From the NCBI GenBank assembly GCA_017857395.1, contig JAFMDF010000011.1:1-64000 (forward strand): a stretch of 64,000 nucleotides of DNA, given 5' to 3'. The stretch's first letter is position 1; the number at the start of each line of letters is the position of its first letter. Of the stretch, positions 19,585-29,400 are shown piece by piece. The position numbers and the translations under genes are program-made. The notes beneath the pieces are model-generated. The model was not told where the DNA came from, ran no database searches, and saw nothing but the letters and a program-made list of their open reading frames with translations. This DNA comes from Bacteroidota bacterium. Lineage in GTDB: Bacteria > Bacteroidota > Bacteroidia > Chitinophagales > Saprospiraceae.

Positions 19585-20655
19585 TCAAGGATTCCAATAA
19601 TCTGGTTTAATTAAAGAACTGTTTCTAATCGTTGTACAATCAAAACATTCCGAAGGTAAAGTTCGATTAAATCGTCTTCTACAACTAGAGGCTACAAAAA
19701 GAACGCCTATTGACTGAGGGTTCGCAAAAAAACGCTTACTACTGACACCACTTACAGAAAAATACCCGACGACCACTTCAGCTGGATTATCTTCGATAAA
19801 CAAATTCCCTCTTACCGTTCCAGGAGGTGGGTCAAATAAACTGCCATCAATATTTATGATGTCGCTTACGGCATCCCAATATTTAAATTCTGCTTCATTC
19901 ATTGCATATTGAAAAATATGGAAGCAATAATTAAAAGCAAACCGTCCATCTAAGGTAGTCGTCAAAAAAGGTTCCTTACTAATTCTATTACCTTCCAATG
20001 TCCGTGTGTCAAAAATTTTCAGTTTATTCAAATCTACATTATTCTTAATGTAACAAGTTCTAGGACTGATAGCGTCTGGATAATCTTCCAGGAATTCATA
20101 TTCGCCGTCTGCTCGCCAACGCAAAAAGGGTTTCTCTTCGGTAGAAAATTCAGTACTCACTTCTATCTCTACCTTACTTGTTACAATTACATTATTACCA
20201 TTACCACTCACTTTGCCCTCTTCTACTACTCGAGCGTGAACGGAATCTATAGCGGGTGCTTTTAACAAAACAGTAGGCGTGCTTTTAATAATTCGCCCAT
20301 CGGGCAATTTAATTTCTGTAAAATAAGCTCGCCCCGCTTCTCCTTTCATTTCTTTTTCATAAGTACCAGGAGATTCCATTGATTCTACAAATTCAAAAGT
20401 ATTTCCAGCATCATCAAGGACTAAAACACTTGCACCCGTAATAGGATCTAATACATTATCATTTCCAACACCAATCACCGCAGAAAAATTTAATTTTATA
20501 GCGTAGGCAGCTAGTTCATCTCCAATTAATCCTTCAATCGCAACACTTCTTTGATTCGTGTCGATATTTAATTTTATTTCGTCAATGCAATTACTGAATA
20601 AGATTAGAACCAAAAAAAGTAAACCGACTATTGATATTTTTATATTTATATTCAT
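19585..20655 (-). CDS. DUF4249-family lipoprotein
   Basis: 356 residues with a lipoprotein signal (LLFLVLILFSNC, Cys23) followed by IDEIKLNIDTNQRSVAIEGLIGDE, the characteristic opening of DUF4249 proteins. The rest is a predicted beta-rich extracellular domain with late cysteines, including SSCRRRFNRTLPSECFDCTTI. It follows the TonB receptor gene by 10 bp in the same direction, so the two form an operon, as usual for this family. By analogy with SusD it is probably a surface partner of that receptor. The substrate is unknown. Confidence 0.85.
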   Translation of the reverse strand: MNINIKISIVGLLFLVLILFSNCIDEIKLNIDTNQRSVAIEGLIGDELAAYAIKLNFSAVIGVGNDNVLDPITGASVLVLDDAGNTFEFVESMESPGTYEKEMKGEAGRAYFTEIKLPDGRIIKSTPTVLLKAPAIDSVHARVVEEGKVSGNGNNVIVTSKVEIEVSTEFSTEEKPFLRWRADGEYEFLEDYPDAISPRTCYIKNNVDLNKLKIFDTRTLEGNRISKEPFLTTTLDGRFAFNYCFHIFQYAMNEAEFKYWDAVSDIINIDGSLFDPPPGTVRGNLFIEDNPAEVVVGYFSVSGVSSKRFFANPQSIGVLFVASSCRRRFNRTLPSECFDCTTIRNSSLIKPDYWNP

Positions 20656-20665
20656 GAATGTTATT

Positions 20666-23083
20666 TTAAAATTTAAAATTATAAGTAAGTGCGGGGAAAG
20701 CCGATCCTAGAACTGCCACTCGATTTGCCGTTACACTTTGAAATGGATTTTGTCTAAAAAATACCGAAAAAGCATTTTTTCTACCGTATACATTATAAAT
20801 GGAGAAAGTAACGGAGTTTTCTCGATTGGCTTTTTTGCCCCAAGGCCCGATGGTATAAGCCACATCTAAACGATGAAAATCAGGAATTCGGAACTGATTT
20901 CTGTCTGAATAGATTGGAATAGTCCGAATATTCCCATTAGAATAGGAACTAATCGGTGCAGTCGTCGGTCTACCTGTACTATAAGTGAAATTAACAGATA
21001 AATCGCTTTTCGGCCCTACCTGTAAAAAGTAATTAAAATTTAAAATATGCGGTTTATCGTAGTTAGAGGAGTACCAATCACCTTGATTCACACTTTCTTG
21101 TAGGTCGGTAGCTTCTGCCCTTCTCAAGGAACGAGAATAAGTATAATTGACATCAAACCGATTGCGACCAGTTGCCTTATTAAAAGATAATTCCAATCCG
21201 TAAGCTTTCCCCGTTCCTATGACTAATTCTGTTTCGATGTGTTCATTCAATAATAATTCAGAAAAATCCTTATAATCTATTAAGCGATCTATATCTCGAT
21301 AAAAGGCAGTAACTTGGGTAAGAATGGCATTGTCATTATAATTAGCATGATAACCTATAGAAAAATTATCTGCTTTTTGCGGTTGAATGTGGTAATTAGA
21401 TAATTGCCAGATATCAATCGGGGTCGCCGAAGCAGTATTAGAAATTTGATTCAAAAACTGGTAAGATCGATTATAGCCTAATTTAATTGAACTACTTTCA
21501 TTCACCAAATAGCGCAGAGAAATTCGAGGTTCAAAACCCGTGTATTGCACAATCTCTTCGTCTTCGCCAAATTGTAAAGATTCTATAATGTTTACTTCTG
21601 CTTTTTCTACACCTGGTGTATAAAGGAATACTTCATCTTGTCCTATATTTTTGTAAATGGTATACCGCAATCCAGCTAATACTTCTAATTTATCTCCAAG
21701 GTTAAAAGTGTTTTGAAAAAAGAAAGCCGTTTCATAGCCTTTTTCTTCGGCCAAAATATCTGGCTTCACTTGAGATATATCTCCTTCTGGATTGATCTCT
21801 CCTGGGGCAACAGTATACCGGTTTTGTTCTAATCCAAATTCTAGTTTATAGTTTTCTGCAATTTGATATAGCCCATTAAGCGAAGCTCTTAAATAGGTAA
21901 TCTGATTATTAAATCGAGATTGGTCTGTCCCACTAATATCAAATAAGGCGCTTTTGTATTGCCCCGCATTAACTAATAATCTTACATTAAATTTATCTCC
22001 TATCAATTGATTGATATATGCCGCTCCAGTATTTGTGGAATAGTCAAATTTTACTTCATCTGAAAATTGAAATTCATCTTGGGTAGTAAATCCACTAAAT
22101 CCAATTTTAGTACTTTTTGTGATTCGTGCATCAAATTTCCCCGTCAGGTCATAGAAAAAGGCTTTACTTTTTCGTATATCTACATCTTTAACTTGGTTTA
22201 AAATCCAATCAAAATAACTAACTCGTCCTCCTATTATAAAAGAGGCTTTATTTTTCACAATCGGGCCTTCTACCGCTAACCTAGAAGATGCAATTCCTAA
22301 ACCTCCTTTAATCCCAAATCGTTCGTCGTTGCCTTCTCTCAATTCTACATCTAAAACAGAAGATAATCGGCCTCCATATTTTGCGGGTACGCCTCCTTTA
22401 TAAAGGGTTACTTTGTTCACCAAATCAGGATGAAATAAAGAAAAGAAGCCCAAGGCATGTACGGGGTTCATAATTAAATTTCCATCTTGAAAAATTAAAT
22501 TTTCATCTGTGTTCCCCCCTCTTACATTAAACCCGGAAGAACCTTCTCCTGTGCTACTCACCCCTGAAATAGACTGCAAACTTCGTAAGACATCCGTTTC
22601 GCCCAAAAATTTAGCTTGTCGCTCTATTTTTTCGATGGTTAATTGCTCTACGCCTGCAATGGTCGTCATCACATTCTCATTTTTTCTAGTTTCACTCACC
22701 GTTACTTGATCTAAGGTAACCGCCGTTTCTACTATTTTAAATTCATGTTCCCCATTTCCGAATAAATGTATTCTAGCCTTGTAATCTTCATAACCTAGAA
22801 AGCTAATATTAATTTCATAAATACCAATTGGAACCGCTAAACTATACTGCCCATCCTCATCGGTGACGGTATTTTCTTGGGTATCGACTAAATAAATTAA
22901 TGCCCCAGTTATTCCAATATTATTTGCATCCACTACTTTTCCTTTTAAGGTCGCCTTCTTTCCAAGTTCTACATTGGATTCACCAAAAACCAACACTTCT
23001 AAAGGTGCTTCTTTTTGGCCAAAAACTAATCCATTTAGCAAGAAGGAAGAAATAAGAAAAAAGATTATTTTTTTATTTGACAT
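20666..23083 (-). CDS. TonB-dependent receptor (partner of DUF4249 lipoprotein)
   Basis: The start at 23083 (MSNKKIIFFLISSFLLNGLVFGQ) gives a proper signal peptide; the upstream ATG at 23134 would add 17 residues before it. The 805 residues contain a carboxypeptidase-regulatory-like domain (LKGKVVDANNIGITGALIYL), a TonB box region (LDQVTVSETR), a plug (GVSSTGEGSSGFNVRGGNTDE, then MNPVHALGFFSLFHPD) and a 22-strand-type barrel ending ALTYNFKF. The gene leads an operon with the DUF4249 lipoprotein. The remnant of a related receptor lies divergently 440 bp upstream. Substrate is unknown. Confidence 0.93.
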   Translation of the reverse strand: MSNKKIIFFLISSFLLNGLVFGQKEAPLEVLVFGESNVELGKKATLKGKVVDANNIGITGALIYLVDTQENTVTDEDGQYSLAVPIGIYEINISFLGYEDYKARIHLFGNGEHEFKIVETAVTLDQVTVSETRKNENVMTTIAGVEQLTIEKIERQAKFLGETDVLRSLQSISGVSSTGEGSSGFNVRGGNTDENLIFQDGNLIMNPVHALGFFSLFHPDLVNKVTLYKGGVPAKYGGRLSSVLDVELREGNDERFGIKGGLGIASSRLAVEGPIVKNKASFIIGGRVSYFDWILNQVKDVDIRKSKAFFYDLTGKFDARITKSTKIGFSGFTTQDEFQFSDEVKFDYSTNTGAAYINQLIGDKFNVRLLVNAGQYKSALFDISGTDQSRFNNQITYLRASLNGLYQIAENYKLEFGLEQNRYTVAPGEINPEGDISQVKPDILAEEKGYETAFFFQNTFNLGDKLEVLAGLRYTIYKNIGQDEVFLYTPGVEKAEVNIIESLQFGEDEEIVQYTGFEPRISLRYLVNESSSIKLGYNRSYQFLNQISNTASATPIDIWQLSNYHIQPQKADNFSIGYHANYNDNAILTQVTAFYRDIDRLIDYKDFSELLLNEHIETELVIGTGKAYGLELSFNKATGRNRFDVNYTYSRSLRRAEATDLQESVNQGDWYSSNYDKPHILNFNYFLQVGPKSDLSVNFTYSTGRPTTAPISSYSNGNIRTIPIYSDRNQFRIPDFHRLDVAYTIGPWGKKANRENSVTFSIYNVYGRKNAFSVFFRQNPFQSVTANRVAVLGSAFPALTYNFKF

Positions 23084-23521
23084 GTATTTTAGTAAAAAAA
23101 ATTTAATGAATATTATTGAGCCGTTTTTTTTCAATTCATGTGCAGAAACAGCTATACATTAGCTTAATGTTCAGAACGACAAAAAGAAGGAAACCGTCCT
23201 TTTAAAACCGACCAATATTGCAAAAAAATTATCAAATAAAATAATTACAAGTGTTAACTTCAAAGAAAACTCAGAATTGAATGTTTGAATCATTCTTTTT
23301 TGCTATCCTTTTTATTTAATTTTGACAACATCCAATTGGGTATTTATTTTATATGGATTCCTTGCCTGACCGGCAAACAGGCGTTGTCTTCATTCATCCA
23401 TTGGGCATTTTTCACCAACGGATGAATGAAGACAACGGATATTAAATTACTCCTCATTTCAACAATGGTCGAATATTAAGTTAGCTTTGGAAAATTTCAT
23501 CACCCGTAGTTTATAAGTAAT
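23084..23521. other. intergenic region between the TonB receptor and the receptor remnant
   Basis: A 438 bp divergent intergenic region without a gene. Its main content is the strong hairpin at 23382-23437 and, just before it, a small GCCTG...CAGGC stem near 23364-23382. No consensus -33/-7 promoter pair could be assigned by eye. Confidence 0.5.
23382..23437. repeat. 23-bp-arm hairpin in a divergent intergenic region
   Basis: The arms 23382-23404 (CGTTGTCTTCATTC...) and 23415-23437 (...GAATGAAGACAACG) pair over 23 nt with a single mismatch and a 10-nt loop. It lies upstream of both flanking genes, so a simple terminator role is unlikely. It may be a REP-like element. Confidence 0.65.
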
Positions 23522-24032
23522 TTGAAACAAAAAAAGAGCTTCTTTCTCAAATACATCTTGGGTATTGCCTTGATGTTTATCTCCTTTCTTTCCTTTGCAC
23601 AATCACCTTTAGAGTTGAAGGTGTCCGCTACTTTTCAAGAGCTGACCTTAATAGAAATTTTGGATAAAGTAGCGCAAGACCAACCTTTTTCTTTTTATTA
23701 TCGCCCCGAAGATTTACCCAATCAAAAAAAATTTTCTATTACGCTACAAGAAACCCCTATTCGGGAAATGCTACAGGAACTCCTCAAAGGTTTACCCCTA
23801 AGTTATTTTGATTATCGTTTTTATGGTATTGTCATCGGGCCCAAACCTATTATAGAAGAATTTTATACAGCTGATTTTTATAAAATTTTAGAAAAACAAA
23901 TGGCCAGTAAGACTAATATTGAACCCGCTGCAACGACTATTCGAGTTGGAGATAGGTGTTAGTACGATTGGAGAAGGAGCAACAGGTTTTAATGTTCGAG
24001 GCGGACTACTCAAAAAACAGGATAAATTTTGA
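23522..24032 (+). pseudogene. remnant of an STN-type TonB-dependent receptor
   Basis: The first frame (23522-23962, TTG start) has a signal peptide (ALMFISFLSFAQ) and an STN domain (LTLIEILDKVAQDQPFSFYY, FSITLQETPIREMLQELL), as in receptors with an N-terminal signalling domain. It reads to TTIRVGD and then stops at 23960. In the +1 frame from 23952 the sequence IGVSTIGEGATGFNVRGG is a plug-domain segment, nearly the same as in the intact receptor at 20666, and stops at 24030. The carboxypeptidase-regulatory domain, most of the plug and the whole barrel are missing. This looks like a large internal deletion plus 3' loss. A TTG start in a decayed gene is also weak evidence for translation. Confidence 0.75.
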
Positions 24033-24106
24033 TTTAATTCTTAAAACGAAAGGTTATAGAAGTGAATCCATCTCCTTAATTTCAGAAATCTTTCTGCTCC
24101 AAATAA

Positions 24107-24150
24107 AAGAAGGATTAAAGAAAATTTCACTCATTCCTTTAATCCTTCTT
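24107..24150. terminator. hairpin between the receptor remnant and the plug lipoprotein gene
   Basis: AAGAAGGATTAAAG (24107-24120) and CTTTAATCCTTCTT (24137-24150) are perfectly complementary over 14 bp with a 16-nt loop. It sits at a convergent junction and could serve either direction, although neither side has a long T run. Confidence 0.6.
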
Positions 24151-24220
24151 AATAGATTTAGCCGTTCAATACCGCTAAATTTGTTAACCAATACCCTATT
24201 TCACAAAATAATAAGCATTT

Positions 24221-24634
24221 CTATTGCGCTTTGATAACGACAACACCACCTGCCCCTCTCAATCCATAAAAAGTAGCATCTGACCCTTTTAACACTCTTA
24301 CTGATTTTATTTTCATACCTCTTAATAAACCAGCAGCATTAGAATAATTTTGCCCAACGTCTGTCCCATTAATAACAAATAGAGGTTGCGTATTACTACC
24401 ATAAGAATTCACTCCACGTACTTGGACGGTTGCATTTTGTCCTGATCCTACAACCCGAACACCTGCGGTTCGATTTAAATAAGATTCTAGATTGTTTTCT
24501 GGATTGACTTGATTATCGTCTAGTGTCATTTCCCCTGTTTCTCTGTCTAAAGTTGATGCGCTTTTATTAGCAGTAGTAGGAGAACAAGCTACATAGAAGC
24601 AAGCAACAACAAAAAGAAATAATAATTTTTTCAT
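24221..24634 (-). CDS. free-standing TonB-receptor plug-domain lipoprotein
   Basis: 137 residues. The start at 24634 gives the lipoprotein signal MKKLLFLFVVACFYVAC (Cys17); an in-frame ATG at 24667 would prepend 11 residues. After a short linker the whole mature protein is a SusC-type plug: LESYLNRTAGVRVVG, TVQVRGVNSYGSN, PLFVINGTDVG, IKSVRVLKGSDATFYGLRGAGGVVVI. The gene then stops normally with no barrel, so it is not obviously a truncated receptor: it has its own lipobox, start and stop. A diverged paralogue is at 8583-8957. The plug could bind a barrel or periplasmic partner, but no function is established here. Confidence 0.8.
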   Translation of the reverse strand: MKKLLFLFVVACFYVACSPTTANKSASTLDRETGEMTLDDNQVNPENNLESYLNRTAGVRVVGSGQNATVQVRGVNSYGSNTQPLFVINGTDVGQNYSNAAGLLRGMKIKSVRVLKGSDATFYGLRGAGGVVVIKAQ

Positions 24635-24866
24635 AATTGGATGATTTATTTCACCTACATTCTTCAAAATAGTTTTTTAAAAGCTACCCTAAAAACACTA
24701 TTTTAAAAATAAATAAGGCGATTAAGAAATAATTTATATAAAGTTAGTCTTTTATAATCAATAAAAGAAATATCATAAAATTTCAATATCATTCAGCTTT
24801 GAAAAAAGAATAGCACACTCAAAAGCAATAAGCATCTCCTATTAAATAATCGGGACAAGTTGAGTT

Positions 24867-24920
24867 GATGAGTTGATAAGTTTATAAATTAATGAGGAGA
24901 ACCCGCCTTATTAACTCATC
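24867..24920. repeat. inverted repeat GATGAGTTGATAAG
   Basis: GATGAGTTGATAAG (24867-24880) pairs with CTTATTAACTCATC (24907-24920) with one mismatch and a 26-nt loop. The left side is built of repeated GAGTTGAT words. Confidence 0.5.
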
Positions 24921-25053
24921 ACCTTATCTACTTATGACCTCAAAAAAAGTGTCGATAATATCAATAGAGGTGCTGAGCTATAACTTATCTATCTAAAATA
25001 AAGCTAAATTGATTTTTCTTATTGTATTTTTGTCGTTTTATTGGAAAAGAATA

Positions 25054-25128
25054 GGTATCAGGTGTCAGGTATCGGGTGTCAGGTTATACGAATATAGCCT
25101 AACACCTGACACCTGATACCCAATACCG
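25054..25128. repeat. word-repeat hairpin in front of ruvA
   Basis: The left arm consists of tandem words such as GGTATCAGGTGTCA and GGTATCGGGTGTCAGG. The right arm is the complementary set (CACCTGACACCTGATACC). About 25 of 33 positions pair. It ends about 14 bp before the ruvA start, so it would fold in the 5' leader. Confidence 0.6.
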
Positions 25129-25142
25129 CCAAAAAATAAACT

Positions 25143-25733
25143 ATGATTTCCTACATAAAAGGCGCCATTAGCTTCAAAAATCCAACATTTATTATTGTAG
25201 AAACAGGCGGCATAGGCTATAAAGTTAATATTAGCCTGAATACCTATAGTAAAATAGAAAAATTAGAGACCATTAAAATCCTCACCCATTTACAGGTAAA
25301 GGAAGATAGTCATACTTTATATGGTTTTGCAGATGGAGCAGAACGCAAACTGTTCCGACACCTCATTTCTGTTTCTGGTATTGGGCCAAGTACCGCTCAA
25401 ACCATGCTTTCCTCTATGAGCCCAGAAGAAGCTCGCGCCGCTATTATTGGGGAAAATGTGGCCGCCTTCAAAACAGTAAAAGGCATTGGTCCAAAGACTG
25501 CCAAACGGTTAATTTTAGATTTAAAAGATAAATTATTAAAAGATGGAGGAGATACGGCATTAGTTGCAGCAGGTGTAGACAATACATTGCGAAATGAGGC
25601 GTTATCTGCATTAGTTTCTTTAGGCTTTAACAAAATTCAATCACAAAAGGTATTGAGTAAAATTTTGAAGGAGCAACCACAAGTAAAAACGGTAGAAGAA
25701 TTAATTCGGTTATCCTTACGGCAGTTTTCTTAG
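25143..25733 (+). CDS. ruvA: Holliday junction branch migration protein RuvA
   Basis: RuvA tetramers bind four-way DNA junctions and load the RuvB motor for branch migration. At 196 residues the length is normal. The N-terminal OB fold runs from MISYIKG to about residue 63. Two helix-hairpin-helix motifs follow (SGIGPSTA near residue 79 and KGIGPKTAKRLILDLKDKL near residue 113). The C-terminal RuvB-binding three-helix domain has LRNEALSALVSLGFNKIQSQKVL. It precedes sprA in the same direction, an arrangement often seen in Bacteroidota. The 677 bp between them suggest separate promoters. Confidence 0.96.
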   Translation: MISYIKGAISFKNPTFIIVETGGIGYKVNISLNTYSKIEKLETIKILTHLQVKEDSHTLYGFADGAERKLFRHLISVSGIGPSTAQTMLSSMSPEEARAAIIGENVAAFKTVKGIGPKTAKRLILDLKDKLLKDGGDTALVAAGVDNTLRNEALSALVSLGFNKIQSQKVLSKILKEQPQVKTVEELIRLSLRQFS

Positions 25734-26410
25734 AAGAGCAGTTTAGGAGGTATAGCGGTTCAATCGTATAAAGGTAAAGCATTTGCATAATAAAAAACGA
25801 ACACAACCCGCAACTCGCAACTCGCAACTCATAAACCCCGTAAAAACGAAGATAATTCTCCAAATATAAACTATTGAAATCAAGCCTTTTATACTTATTA
25901 AGGAACTTACACTGTTAAAATTTATCCTTAATAGGCAATTAAATCACCCTTTTACGTTTGATAGACAACGCTTATAAAAAACGTTAGCAACTAAATTGTA
26001 AAATCTACACCTATTTACCCTTTCTGGTAAAACTTCAAGTACGCCTACTTGAAAAAATTAAGTTGAAGATTTATAATCTAGGCTAATTAAAATAAGCCGC
26101 ATAGAACAACTGTAAGTTGAAACTTGCAGTTGAAATAGAACGTTTTTAGACATCTTTACTTAAAACTGATTGAGTAAATGTTATTGAATGGCAAAAGATG
26201 GAATAGATTTTGAATTATATAATGTTTAATAATCTATTAATCAACTAGTCAATACCATTTCAAATGCACAAATGACAAAATGCATAAATGATTAAATAAA
26301 AGTTATTAGAAATCTAAGAGGCGATAAAATGCCTAAAGGAATGCACTTATTTTTTCATTTTCTCATTTTCTCATCTACTCATTTCACTTCTCAATCCTAG
26401 GATTTTCGCA
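25734..26410. other. intergenic region between ruvA and sprA
   Basis: 677 bp with no gene. It contains a lone GCAACTCGCAACTCGCAACTC word array at about 25808-25830, of the same kind as the paired arrays at 52.1-52.9 kb. Small stems are present: TCAAGT-N6-ACTTGA near 26035-26053 and a compact palindrome CAACTGTAAGTT/AACTTGCAGTTG at 26107-26132. An inverted pair TATTAAGGA/TCCTTAATA lies near 25900-25932. The sprA promoter could not be pinned down. Confidence 0.5.
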
Positions 26411-29400
26411 ATGTTTACCATGAGCAAAACATCTTTACTTTTTAGTATTTTCTTTGTATCCAGTTTTTATTTATTTGCTACCGGGCCTGACTTTGGTATT
26501 GAATATACGCCCTCCTCTATCGAAGAACCAACCATAACAGTTGTTCAAGATACCATTCCACCGATCCAAGATCGTACGGAGGATTTTATCAATAATCCTA
26601 ATAGTAACCCTTTCGATTTAAAAGATCCAGCAGTTATTGAAAAGAATGTAGAATATGATGTAGAAACTGGGCAGTATATTATTACAGAAAAATTAGGAGA
26701 TGACTATTTTCGAGCGCCAACCTATATGTCTTTTCAAGAATATATGGATTATCGAGCTAAAGAACAGGAGCAAAAATATTTTAACAACTTAGCGGGCGTT
26801 AATACGAGCGATGATAATATTAGTGGTCGAATTGACCCTATTTCTAAACTACAATCCGAGATAGAAAATAATCTGGTGAATCGACTTTTTGGTGGCACCG
26901 ATGTTTCTATTCAACCACAAGGTAATATTGACATTACTTTTGGTGGTTTTTTCTCTGATAATGGAATTGTTAATTTAGATAGACAAAGAAGAAGACAAGG
27001 AGGGTTTGATTTTGATATGGATATTCAAATGAATGTAGAGGGTAAAATTGGAGAAAAATTGAATTTATCTACCAATTATAATACGCAGGCTACCTTCGAT
27101 TTTGAAAACCAGTTGAATTTAGGCTATGCTAGTGATGCTTTTAGTGAAGATGACATCATCAAAAATATTGAGGCGGGTAATGTAAGTTTACCTTTACCAG
27201 GTACATTAATTCAAGGTAGTCAAAATCTATTTGGACTGAGAACGGACTTACAATTCGGTTATTTAAAACTAAGTTTAGTAGCCGCTCAACAAAAATCTCA
27301 ACGAGATAATATTCAGCTAGAAGGTGGGGCACAGGTGCGAGAATTTGAGGTATTTGCGGACGAATATGATGAAAATAGAAACTTTTTCTTATCTCATTAT
27401 AATCAACAAACATTTGAAGGGGCATTACAGAATTTACCTCAAATCAACAGTCTTTTTAGAATTTCAAAAATTCAAGTTTGGATCACCAATGATAGAAATG
27501 CGGTGGATGCTACAGATAACATTCGAGAGGTAGTAGCAATTGCAGATTTAGGAGAATCAGAAAGGACTCAATCGATTCCTGCTACAAATCCTCCAAATCG
27601 AGATTTATTTGGTCGAAGTTTACCTGCTAATAATTCCAATTTCTTAGAAAGAGAGTTATTAGATGATAGAGACGCACACATTATTGATAATGTCGTAAAA
27701 GTGGTAGAAGGTTCGCCATTTAATTTACAGCAGATTAGAGATTATGAAAAAGTAAGGGCGAGAATGTTATCCCAATCTGAATTTTCTTATAATGCAGATT
27801 TAGGTTTTATCTCTGTCAATGTGAATGTTCGACCCAATCAAGTATTAGGGGTTGCTTATGAATATACTTATAATGGTCGAGTATTTAGAGTCGGAGAATT
27901 TGCCAATGACGTTTCAGAAAAGAGTTCAGATGGGGAAGAATGTACCCAAGATCCATCGAATGCCATCTTCGTAAAAATGTTAAAAAGTTCTGCGAATCGA
28001 ATTGACCTACCGATGTGGGATTTGATGATGAAGAATGTTTATAATATTGGCGCTTATCAAGTAGATGAGCAAGAATTTAGAATGGAGGTCTTATACCAAG
28101 ATCCAGGTAAGGGAGACAAACGTTTTATTCCTGCGCCAGAATTGTCTAGATTTCCATTATTACGTTTATTAAATTTAGATAACTTAAATATTCTTAGAGA
28201 TCCTCAACCTGATGGAGTATTTGATTTTGTGCCAGATTTGACGATTAATTCTAGAAATGGTCGAATCATGTTCCCAGTTTTAGAGCCTTTTGGCAGTTCT
28301 TTAGAAAATGAAATTAGAGAACGAGTTGATAATGAAGCTAGAGCCAATCAATTAATCCGACAATATACGTTCCCACAATTATATGATTCTACCCTTTTCC
28401 GAGTGAAGGAATATCCCGAATTGAATAGATATATTTTAAAAGGAGAATATAAATCAACGGTCAGTTCAGAAATCTCCCTAGGTTCTTTTAATATTCCAGA
28501 AGGGTCAGAAAGAATCACGGCAGGTGGACAAAGATTAGTTAGAGGTTCAGATTATACGATTGATTATAATATTGGTCGAGTAAAGATTCTGAATGATGCC
28601 ATCTTAAATTCAGGTGTTCCCATTAATGTTTCTTTTGAAGATAATTCCTTATTTGGTTTCCAATCGAGAACGATGTTAGGCGTTCGAGCAGATTATGAAT
28701 TGGGTAAAAATGCCACGATTGGAGGTACTTTCATGCAATTGTTTGAGCGACCATTCACACAAAAAGTAAATTTTGGGGAAGACCCTATTAATAATAAGGT
28801 ATACGGTTTAGATTTTTCTTTTCAAAAAGAAGCGCCTTGGTTGACCAAAGCATTAGATGCCCTACCCTTCTACAGTACAAAAGCAGAATCTTCTATTGCT
28901 GTTAGTGCCGAACTAGCCGCTTTAAGACCTGGTCACGCAAAGGGTGTCAATCAAGCAGATGACGATGGAGCAGTCTACTTAGATGACTTTGAAGGAACAA
29001 CCAGTTCTATTAATTTAGGTACACAAATTTTAAATTGGAACCTAGCCTCTGTTCCACAAAACGCAGGACAAAATGGAGGCAGAGCTTTCCCTGAATCTCG
29101 CTTAATTGATGATATTAGAGGTGGGGTTAATAGAGCTAGATTAAATTGGTATTCACTCGAATTTGGTACAGCCGGTTCAGATGATGACCCTTATACTAGA
29201 CGGGTGCCGATTACAGAAATATTTGAAAATGAACAATCTTTTAATACGGGTTTAGGTAACAATTCGGAGCGTTTATTAGATATTTTTTATGACCCAACGG
29301 AAAGAGGACCGTATAATTTTGAGCCACCTAATGGTACGCAGTTTTCAGCAGGGATGAGTGCCAATGGTAAATTAAGAAATCCAGAAAGTAGATGGGCGGG

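Larger units (their letters stand above)
24635..25142. other. intergenic region upstream of ruvA
   Basis: 508 bp with no gene. It holds two hairpins (24867-24920 and 25054-25128) and, between them, TATTTTTG at 25025-25032, which fits the TAnnTTTG -7 box in the ruvA direction but lacks a well-spaced -33 element. If that is the promoter, the second hairpin lies in the ruvA leader. Confidence 0.45.

Noticed and set aside
23956-24234. 92-codon frame following the STN fragment
   Set aside because: It overlaps the plug scrap in another frame and encodes no recognisable domain. It is a by-product of the decayed receptor.
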